This document shows positions 6,549-11,116 of a DNA stretch of 11,116 nucleotides, piece by piece. The stretch is from Eggerthellaceae bacterium (GTDB taxonomy: Bacteria > Actinomycetota > Coriobacteriia > Coriobacteriales > Eggerthellaceae). Each line of letters begins with the position of its first letter. Position 1 is the first letter of the stretch. A program made the position numbers and the translations under genes. The notes beneath the pieces are model-generated. The model searched no databases and was not told the DNA's origin. It worked only from the letters and a program-made list of their open reading frames with translations. The DNA lies in the NCBI GenBank assembly GCA_900754495.1, contig CAAEDC010000142.1, positions 1 through 11,116 on the forward strand, in the 5' to 3' direction.

Positions 6549-7454
6549 TTAGGACAATGCGGAGCAGATGGCGTCGAGCAGCGTGATGGCGAAATGCTGG
6601 GCGGAGCGGCCCTCGCCCGCATCCTCCCACATCGTGCCGGGAAGCTCGACCGCGATGCGCGCCGGCTTGGCAGCGCGCGCCGCCGAAAGCGCGGATTTCA
6701 GGCGCAGCGCCAGCGAGTCGTCGTCGGTGTAGGCGACGCGCGGCCCGCCCACGTTCGTCGCCTCGCCGGGCAGGACGATGTGCACGAGCAGCATATCCTC
6801 GTCGGGAGCCACCAGGAGGCTGTCGGCGGACAGGATCTTGGACGTGGGGCTGGTCGCGAGCGCCAAGTTCGACATGCGCGACGCGACGCTGCGCGTGAAC
6901 TGCTCGGTGCCGAACAGGCACAGCGCGTTGCCCTCCAGAACCTCCGCCGCGCGGGCGAATCCCAGATGGGCGCCCTCGCGCATGGCCTCCTTGCCCTCCC
7001 AGGAATGATGGAGGTTGCGGATGGCGGCGTAGGTGTAGGCGCCGGCGATGCCGTCGGTGGGAAGGCCCATGTTCGTCTGGAACGTGCGCAGGGCGTCCTC
7101 GGTGTAGGCGCCGAAGATGCCGTCGGCGCCGCCGCAGGCGAATCCCAGCGCGCCGAGCGCGCTTTGGAGCTCCGCGACGTCGTTGCCATGGAAGTACGGC
7201 ATGCGCAGGTACAGCGTACGGTCGCCCAGATGATAGGACGCGTCGACGAGCGCCGCCCAGGTCTTGCCGTCGACCTCGTCGGAGTCGGGCAGTCCCTCCT
7301 GCTTGCGGAACGCGCGCACGGCAGCGACCGTCGCATCGTCGAACACGCCGGTCACGGCGTCTTCGGCAAGGAATCCGGCGGTGACGAGCCTCTGCTGGAC
7401 GTCCTCGACGGCCGCCCCCGTATCGTTTCGTTTGATCGTATCCATACGTGACAT
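6549..7454 (-). CDS. CwlM-like protein: two peptidoglycan-binding repeats plus degenerate amidase domain
   Basis: 301 aa from ATG 7454. Residues ~5-70 and ~85-148 are two PG_binding_1 repeats (TGVFDDATVAAVRAFRKQEG; DGIFGAYTEDALRTFQTNMG). The bridge DASYHLGDRTLYLR and the second repeat match, from memory, mycobacterial CwlM (EASYRLGARTLYHQ...). Residues ~165-300 look like a shrunken Amidase_3 fold: GTEQFTRSVASRM, DMLLVHIVLPGE and ARIAVELPG sit where the Glu, His and Glu elements of amidases lie, but the opening DPGHGG zinc motif is absent. No signal peptide or membrane segment is visible, so it is probably cytoplasmic. In mycobacteria CwlM is a non-hydrolytic regulator of MurA; a similar role here is inferred. 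No good Shine-Dalgarno precedes 7454; ATG 7445 is an alternative start. Its stop is followed by a strong terminator. Confidence 0.75.
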   Translation of the reverse strand: MSRMDTIKRNDTGAAVEDVQQRLVTAGFLAEDAVTGVFDDATVAAVRAFRKQEGLPDSDEVDGKTWAALVDASYHLGDRTLYLRMPYFHGNDVAELQSALGALGFACGGADGIFGAYTEDALRTFQTNMGLPTDGIAGAYTYAAIRNLHHSWEGKEAMREGAHLGFARAAEVLEGNALCLFGTEQFTRSVASRMSNLALATSPTSKILSADSLLVAPDEDMLLVHIVLPGEATNVGGPRVAYTDDDSLALRLKSALSAARAAKPARIAVELPGTMWEDAGEGRSAQHFAITLLDAICSALS

Positions 7455-7455
7455 A

Positions 7456-7635
7456 CTAGCGTACGCCCGCTCTCGACTTGCGCCCGGAGCGCAGTTCCAC
7501 CAAAAAGGGATATAAGCCGAGAGGAGCGGAAAAGAGCGCGGGCGGGAAACGGGACTCACGGTCGAGCCCGAGTCCGTGAGCGGCGGTGAGCGCCCTGACC
7601 ATGCGACCGTGTTTGCATCTCAGGTCGATCGACAT
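7456..7635 (-). CDS. Possible small ORF upstream of the CwlM-like gene (59 aa, uncertain)
   Basis: An ORF from ATG 7635 (MSIDLRCKHGRMVRALTAAH...) has GGGAGG seven bases upstream and ends in TAG one base before the ATG at 7454 (TAGTATG), an arrangement suited to translational coupling with a gene that lacks its own Shine-Dalgarno. Against it, the sequence resembles no family I know, has no clear domain or membrane segment, its third positions are less GC-rich than its neighbours, and it contains a TTA codon. It may be a leader ORF, a small real protein, or chance. The rest of the 7455-7789 gap contains two hairpins and nothing else I can recognise. Confidence 0.3.
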   Translation of the reverse strand: MSIDLRCKHGRMVRALTAAHGLGLDRESRFPPALFSAPLGLYPFLVELRSGRKSRAGVR

Positions 7636-7641
7636 GAGAAA

Positions 7642-7687
7642 GCCTCCCACTCCCGGACTTTATTTCCTTGTCCAGGAAGTGGGAGGC
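7642..7687 (-). promoter_or_regulatory. Long hairpin embracing the Shine-Dalgarno of the small ORF
   Basis: GCCTCCCACT (7642-7651) and AGTGGGAGGC (7678-7687) pair perfectly over 10 bp; after a mismatch and a bulge, CC/GG and GGAC/GTCC extend the stem around a loop of about 11 bases. On the minus strand the 3' arm contains GGGAGG, the ribosome site for ATG 7635, followed by CTTTCTC. Two readings are possible: an RBS-sequestering switch, or a weak terminator for the upstream prenyltransferase unit. Confidence 0.5.
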
Positions 7688-7762
7688 AGTTCATTCGATC
7701 CATCGGCCGGGGCTTGAACGGCTCCGGGACGTGCATCACCGCCGCGCAGCGTCGGCATGCTC

Positions 7763-7782
7763 CGCGGTTCGGCAGAACCGCG
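7763..7782 (-). terminator. Hairpin just after the polyprenyl synthase stop
   Basis: CGCGGTTC and GAACCGCG form an 8-bp perfect stem with a four-base loop, seven bases beyond the TAG at 7790. No U-run follows on the minus strand, so termination would not be classical; Rho-assisted ending or 3'-end protection is possible. Confidence 0.4.
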
Positions 7783-7789
7783 AAACCCC

Positions 7790-8836
7790 CTAGCGCAGCC
7801 TCTTGACGAACCAGTCCGCCATGCTGATCAGCAGATCGCGCGCCGTGGAGGGTTTCACCATGTCGACCAGGCGGTTCTTGGCGATGCTGGTGAGGTTCTC
7901 GGCGTAGTTGCGCGCGTACTCGATGCTGCCCGCCTCCTCCATGATGGCGACCGCCTCCGCCAGCACGGCGGGGTCCTTCTCCTTGGAGGACAGGATCTCG
8001 ACGAGCCGCTCGCGTCGGGGGCTGTTCTGCAGCGCATGGACGACGACGAGGGTGCGCTTGCCCTCGGTGATGTCGTTGCGGAAATCCTTCTTGGTGCTCT
8101 CCTCGGTGCCCACGAGGTTGAGCAGGTCGTCCTGGATCTGGAACGCGAGCCCGGTGTCCAGGCCGTAGTTGCGCAGCGCCTCGATCTCGGTCTCGGAACC
8201 GCCGCCGATGATGGCGCCCACCGCCAGCGGCACCGCGCCGGAGTAGTGCGCGGTCTTGTGCGTCGCCATGACGAGGTAGTCCTCGGGCGTGATGTCGTAG
8301 CGGCCGTCGCGCGCCCAGCCGATGTCGAGCGCCTGGCCCTCGATCGTGCGGCGCGTCATCTCGGTGAGCTCGGTGAGCACGCGCACCTTGGTCTCGGCAT
8401 CCAGGTTGTCGTCATGCACGACCGTGCCGTTGACCAGGGACAGCGCCAGATCACCCATGTTGATGGCCAGGCCGATGCCCTCGGTGAGGTGCAGGCACGG
8501 CTCGCCGCGGCGCAGCTCGGCCTCGTCGGCGATGTCGTCGTGGATGAGGGCGGCGGTGTGGAAGTGCTCGATGGCGGCCGCCGCGCTCGTCGCGCGCTCC
8601 ATGTCGCCGCCCACCGCCAGGCAGGCCGCGAAGCAGATCAGCGGACGATGGCGCTTGCCGCCGTTTTTGCTGTACGCCTTCAGGGGATCGTAGAGATAGC
8701 GATCCATATCGGGATGCGTGCCCGTGGGAAGGTAGGCGTTCACCAACTCCCCTACGCGCTCCGCGTAGTAGTTGAGATATTCCTCGAACGAAGTGGGCGG
8801 ATTCTCCACCGCTGCGATGATCTCGTTGATGTTCAC
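7790..8836 (-). CDS. Short-chain polyprenyl diphosphate synthase (GGPP-type)
   Basis: 348 aa from GTG 8836, which has GGGGGAG eight bases upstream; the frame continues further upstream, but that part runs into the tRNA-related repeat and is not coding. It condenses isopentenyl diphosphate with allylic diphosphates to make prenyl chains for quinones, carotenoids or wall lipid carriers. Visible: the GGKRHRP substrate loop (59-65), first Asp-rich motif DDIAD (100-104) after LIH, GQALDIG (167-173), KTAHYSG (194-200), and the second motif DDLLN (236-240), where the usual final Asp is Asn. Small Ala residues 4-5 positions before the first motif fit a C20 or longer product, which is inference. Chain length cannot be fixed from sequence alone. 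It is the nearest gene downstream of tRNA-Leu. Confidence 0.93.
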   Translation of the reverse strand: MNINEIIAAVENPPTSFEEYLNYYAERVGELVNAYLPTGTHPDMDRYLYDPLKAYSKNGGKRHRPLICFAACLAVGGDMERATSAAAAIEHFHTAALIHDDIADEAELRRGEPCLHLTEGIGLAINMGDLALSLVNGTVVHDDNLDAETKVRVLTELTEMTRRTIEGQALDIGWARDGRYDITPEDYLVMATHKTAHYSGAVPLAVGAIIGGGSETEIEALRNYGLDTGLAFQIQDDLLNLVGTEESTKKDFRNDITEGKRTLVVVHALQNSPRRERLVEILSSKEKDPAVLAEAVAIMEEAGSIEYARNYAENLTSIAKNRLVDMVKPSTARDLLISMADWFVKRLR

Positions 8837-8892
8837 GCTAACGTCTCCCCCGTGCCTAAAGCGTCGGTTGAATGAATAGATGCTGCTCGGCC

Positions 8893-8924
8893 GCCTTATC
8901 CGCGACGGCGCCTGCTGGTAGGAG
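8893..8924. repeat. 32-bp direct repeat, distal copy
   Basis: Positions 8893-8924 are identical to 9072-9103, where the same bases form the tRNA-Leu 3' end and its flank. After a five-base difference the shared GGACTCG also continues, so this copy looks like the end of a second, decayed tRNA or an attachment-site half. Confidence 0.85.
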
Positions 8925-9039
8925 TGACAGGACTCGCGCTTTCGCTTCGCGAAACCGCACCCCTCCCTCGCAAGCTCGGTCGGGCGTTTGCCTGAAAACG
9001 CGCCACCGGCGCGTTTCCTCGACGGCAAACCACCTCATC

Positions 9040-9055
9040 GGTTCGAGTCCCACCG
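9040..9055. repeat. Inverted copy of the tRNA-Leu T-arm
   Basis: GGTTCGAGTCCCACCG is the exact reverse complement of 9104-9119 inside tRNA-Leu. It lies between the two 32-bp direct repeats in the opposite orientation. No matching acceptor or anticodon arm surrounds it, so it is a tRNA fragment rather than a working gene. Confidence 0.7.
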
Positions 9056-9071
9056 GGACATCCCCGAATCG

Positions 9072-9103
9072 GCCTTATCCGCGACGGCGCCTGCTGGTAG
9101 GAG
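9072..9103. repeat. 32-bp direct repeat, copy overlapping the tRNA-Leu 3' end
   Basis: This copy covers the last nine bases of tRNA-Leu, including the encoded CCA, plus 23 bases of downstream flank. Its partner is 179 bases away at 8893-8924. A repeat containing a tRNA 3' end is the usual form of an integrase attachment site. Confidence 0.85.
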
Positions 9104-9179
9104 CGGTGGGACTCGAACCCACAAGCCCGAGGGCGGAGGATTTTAAGTCCCCTGCGTCTGCCAATTCCGCCACGCTCCC
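9095..9179 (-). tRNA. tRNA-Leu (anticodon UAA)
   Basis: An 85-base class II tRNA: 5' GGGAGCG acceptor, GTGGCGGAATTGGCAGACGC D-arm, anticodon stem GGGGA/TCCTC around CTTAAAA (anticodon TAA, plus positions 9143-9145), a long variable arm, and T-arm GTGGG-TTCGAGT-CCCAC. The 3' end CGCTCCT-A-CCA encodes CCA; the first acceptor pair is G-U. It reads UUA, a rare codon in this GC-rich sequence, and UUG. The last nine bases belong to the 32-bp direct repeat. Confidence 0.95.
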
Positions 9180-9202
9180 GTCTCGGCCAACAGCAGCTGT
9201 AT

Positions 9203-9208
9203 ATAGTA
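9203..9208 (-). promoter_or_regulatory. Probable -10 region of tRNA-Leu
   Basis: TACTAT, overlapping TATATA, on the minus strand lies about 24 bases upstream of the mature tRNA 5' end, the only A/T-rich island in this stretch. No consensus -35 is present at the right distance. Confidence 0.4.
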
Positions 9209-9212
9209 CCAA

Positions 9213-9297
9213 ATCGCGGCATCTCCTATTCCCGCGATGGGCGCAACGGGGCCTTTTCCACGGCGGCAGCATTTTTTCGCCCCATCAACTGGGGCGA
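9213..9297. other. Intergenic stretch between the Ppx-like gene and tRNA-Leu with two inverted repeats
   Basis: ATCGCGG (9213-9219) pairs with CCGCGAT (9232-9238), and TCGCCCCA (9277-9284) with TGGGGCGA (9290-9297) around TCAAC. On the minus strand the second hairpin is followed by six A rather than U, so neither is a normal terminator for the Ppx-like gene. I see no ORF in 9180-9383. Confidence 0.4.
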
Positions 9298-9383
9298 CGA
9301 ACCGGGGAAAGCACGCCCGCCGTCTCTGCTGCCAGAGCCTCCGCAGCCGCTGGAAGAAACGCCCGTTCCGTCGGAAAAGACGC

Positions 9384-10352
9384 CTACCACCGCTCGCCGC
9401 GGGCGAGGGCGGAAAGCGCGCCCTGCAGGATGTCGGTCTCGCTTGCCGTGTAGCCGTCGACCCCGGCAAGGCGGAGCACCTGCGACAGGATGACGAACCC
9501 GGCCACGATGACGGGTGCGCGCTCGGGATCGAGCCCCGTCACGCCGCGGCGCTCGGCAAGCGGCATCGAAGCCAGGCGCGCGAGCTCCTCGTCCAGAACC
9601 GCGGCGTCGACGCGGTATCCGTGCACCTTCCCCGCGTCATAGCGCTCCATGCCCTCGCGCACCGACACCGCGGTCGTCGCGGTGCCCGCGACCGCCACCA
9701 CGCGCCGCCACGAAAGGCCGTCGTCCCCCAGCTGCTCGAAATACGGCGCCATCTCGTCTTCGACCCACTGCGCCGCGCGCTCGAGCTCGTCGGCGGAGGG
9801 CGGATCCCCCGCCAGGAAGCGCTCGGTCATGCGGCGGCACCCCACGTTGAACGAATGGGAGCGCGAAGGCGCGCTGCCGCCGCGCCCGGCGACGATCTCG
9901 GTGGATCCGCCGCCCACGTCGACCACCAGCAGATCCTCGCCCGCATAATCGAGCGAGGCACCCGAGAAGGAAAGACGCGCCTCCACGTCTCCGGGGATGA
10001 TGCGCAGATCGACGCCCGCCTGTTCCAGACGGCTGATCAGCGCGTCTTTGTTCGCGGCGTCGCGTGCGGCGGACGTGGCGAGCGCCGCGACCTCCACGGG
10101 CGCGCCCGCCGGCGCCAGCTCGTCGAGCAGCGCCAGATAGCGCTCCACCGTCGCGGCGGCGCGCTCGATCGCATCAGGGGAAAGGGCGCCGGAGGCGTCA
10201 ACGCCCTCGCCCAGGTTGACGATGGCGTATTCGCGCCGCAGCTCATGCAGGCAGCCGGACGCATCGACGTCGGCGACCAGCATACGGCACGTCACGGTGC
10301 CCAGGTCGATGACGGCGTAGCGCCCCGCGCGGCACGCGTCGTCGCAGGCCAT
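9384..10352 (-). CDS. Exopolyphosphatase / Ppx-GppA family phosphatase
   Basis: 322 aa from ATG 10352. An actin-like ATPase-fold phosphatase (ASKHA) acting on polyphosphate and/or pppGpp. Motifs in order: AVIDLGTVTCRMLVADV (residues 13-29, phosphate-1), EVAALATSAARDAANKDAL (87-105), IIPGDVEARLSFSGA (118-132, catalytic-Glu region), LVVDVGGGSTEIV (142-154, phosphate-2) and VAVAGTATTAVSV (219-231). It has the single-module length of actinobacterial Ppx proteins (~310-340 aa) without the C-terminal HD domain of E. coli Ppx. The start was chosen because it overlaps the upstream stop by one base (TGATG); a further-upstream ATG would extend into the neighbouring gene. Sequence alone does not separate polyphosphatase from pppGpp phosphatase. 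It is coupled to the FtsB-like gene. Confidence 0.92.
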   Translation of the reverse strand: MACDDACRAGRYAVIDLGTVTCRMLVADVDASGCLHELRREYAIVNLGEGVDASGALSPDAIERAAATVERYLALLDELAPAGAPVEVAALATSAARDAANKDALISRLEQAGVDLRIIPGDVEARLSFSGASLDYAGEDLLVVDVGGGSTEIVAGRGGSAPSRSHSFNVGCRRMTERFLAGDPPSADELERAAQWVEDEMAPYFEQLGDDGLSWRRVVAVAGTATTAVSVREGMERYDAGKVHGYRVDAAVLDEELARLASMPLAERRGVTGLDPERAPVIVAGFVILSQVLRLAGVDGYTASETDILQGALSALARGERW

Positions 10353-11098
10353 CACTCGACCCCGAACAGCGGATCGAGGATGCCGGAGTACCACGTGTCG
10401 GGTGGATCGATGCTGTCGGCGGAAACGTTGGGCGGGATCGTCGAGCCCTCATCGGACGAGTCGGTCACACCCGAGACGTTCACAGCCACCTCGCCCTTTT
10501 TGACCAGGCCGTACTGCTCGTGCGCGAGATCCTCCATGCCCGCGTCGGACGAAAGGGTGTCGACGCTGCTCTGAAGCGCCTCTCCGCGCTCCTGCAGCGC
10601 GTTGTACTCGAGGGCGAGCGCGTCGCGTTCGCGCATCTCCTGGTAGTACTGCTGCGCCGGCTGGTAGAGGAACACGCAGACGAGCGCCAGGCAACCGACC
10701 ACCGCGGCGGCGATGCGCATCTTGGGTCCGAACGTGAACCCCTTCTTCGCGCGGGAGCGGGACCCCTCGGCATCCGCCTCCGAAGTTCCCTGCATGCGCG
10801 ACGCGCGGCGCTGTGACGAGCCCATCTCCCCCTTGTACAGAGCGGCGCGGGGGCCACCCTCGCCCGATGCCGCAGCGCCTTCGGCGCCGAACACCTTGTC
10901 TGCTTTACGCTTGGCGGCGGCGCGGCGGATCTTCTGGAGCGGAGAGGCCTTTTTGCCCTGCTCCTCCTCTTCGATCTCGCGCGCCTCCTCGCGCACCTGG
11001 GCGCGGCGCGCCGCCTCCTCGCGCAGGGCGCGCTCGTCGGGACCGTCGTACCATGAGGGGGCCGTGCGGCCGGCGGTCGATGCGGCGCGCGCCGTCAT
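10352..11098 (-). CDS. FtsB/DivIC-type septum formation initiator protein
   Basis: 248 aa as drawn. A long charged cytoplasmic N-terminus (residues 1-127; helical Arg/Glu-rich 20-70, then Ser/Gly linker) leads to one membrane span (~128-145, AAAVVGCLALVCVFLY), a periplasmic/extracellular coiled coil (~150-185) and the family signature HEQYGLVKKGEVAVNV (193-208), ending in a Pro/Ser/Asp tail. Proteins of this family hold the FtsQLB/DivIC divisome subcomplex together at the septum. Typical members are ~100-130 aa; the extended N-terminus is found in actinobacteria. In mycobacteria a FtsB homologue lies near ppx, the same pairing as here. The frame stays open for the last six codons to the window edge and no clear Shine-Dalgarno precedes the ATG, so the true start may lie further upstream. 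Confidence 0.88.
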   Translation of the reverse strand: MTARAASTAGRTAPSWYDGPDERALREEAARRAQVREEAREIEEEEQGKKASPLQKIRRAAAKRKADKVFGAEGAAASGEGGPRAALYKGEMGSSQRRASRMQGTSEADAEGSRSRAKKGFTFGPKMRIAAAVVGCLALVCVFLYQPAQQYYQEMRERDALALEYNALQERGEALQSSVDTLSSDAGMEDLAHEQYGLVKKGEVAVNVSGVTDSSDEGSTIPPNVSADSIDPPDTWYSGILDPLFGVE

Positions 11099-11116
11099 CC
11101 GAGCCGAGCCGGTCCC

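Noticed and set aside
7690..7760. tRNA or riboswitch between the prenyl synthase and the hairpin, suggested by GTTCAAGCC on the minus strand
   Set aside because: The T-stem does not pair, no cloverleaf can be built, and no known riboswitch consensus is visible.
8837..9028. 64-codon N-terminal extension of the polyprenyl synthase
   Set aside because: It reads through the tRNA-related repeat; the GTG at 8836 has a good Shine-Dalgarno and gives the normal family length.
9028..9075. A plus-strand tRNA ending near 9060
   Set aside because: The T-loop TTCGAGT is present but its stem has two mismatches, and no acceptor or anticodon arm exists upstream; it is a fragment only.
9075..9272. Small frames giving peptides such as RRRGLKILRPRACGFESH around 9100-9180
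   Set aside because: These are translations of tRNA-Leu, a well-known annotation artefact.
9277..9297. Intrinsic terminator of the Ppx-like gene
   Set aside because: The 8-bp stem is good, but it is followed by A residues, not U, on the transcribed strand.
1..11116. CRISPR array, insertion sequence or phage structural genes
   Set aside because: No regularly spaced repeats, no transposase or integrase frame and no phage gene order seen.

Overview
The window reads as chromosomal DNA of a GC-rich bacterium, most likely a high-GC actinobacterium. The basis is the strong G/C bias at third codon positions, a septum-initiator/Ppx pair that recalls the conserved actinobacterial ftsB–ppx neighbourhood, and a protein whose peptidoglycan-binding half resembles mycobacterial CwlM. 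A coriobacterium (Eggerthella/Gordonibacter/Slackia type) is my best guess, but it is an inference and not proven by anything here. Nearly everything is on the minus strand. The one exception is a two-gene plus-strand cassette at 2307-3355.

Layout from left to right. 1-1652 (minus) is the first ~550 codons of a large protein I do not recognise; it runs off the left edge and sits just downstream of a PadR-type repressor (1680-2147, minus). A 159-bp divergent control region (2148-2306) holds a minus-strand promoter with a symmetric operator-like site, and a plus-strand promoter followed directly by a perfect 20-bp palindrome. The plus-strand promoter drives an excisionase-type HTH protein and a zeta/COG4185-type P-loop kinase that overlap by one base, which is the architecture of an autoregulated toxin-antitoxin operon. 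3390-6377 (minus) is leuC-leuD-leuB, three of the four core leucine biosynthesis genes, with its own promoter just downstream of a strong intrinsic terminator.

6549-7454 (minus) encodes a CwlM-like protein with two peptidoglycan-binding repeats and a C-terminal remnant of an amidase fold; it is preceded by a possible 59-codon ORF whose Shine-Dalgarno lies in a long hairpin. 7790-8836 (minus) is a short-chain polyprenyl diphosphate synthase. 8837-9383 holds tRNA-Leu(UAA), a 32-bp direct repeat containing the tRNA 3' end, and an inverted 16-bp copy of the tRNA T-arm, together looking like a recombination or integration scar. 9384-11098 (minus) holds an exopolyphosphatase/GppA family protein translationally coupled to an upstream FtsB/DivIC-type division protein.

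Functionally the window mixes housekeeping (leucine synthesis, isoprenoids, division, phosphate/ppGpp-related metabolism, cell wall) with one accessory insertion, the HTH-zeta cassette. The most interesting items are that cassette with its palindromic operator, the CwlM-like pseudo-amidase, and the tRNA-Leu scar.
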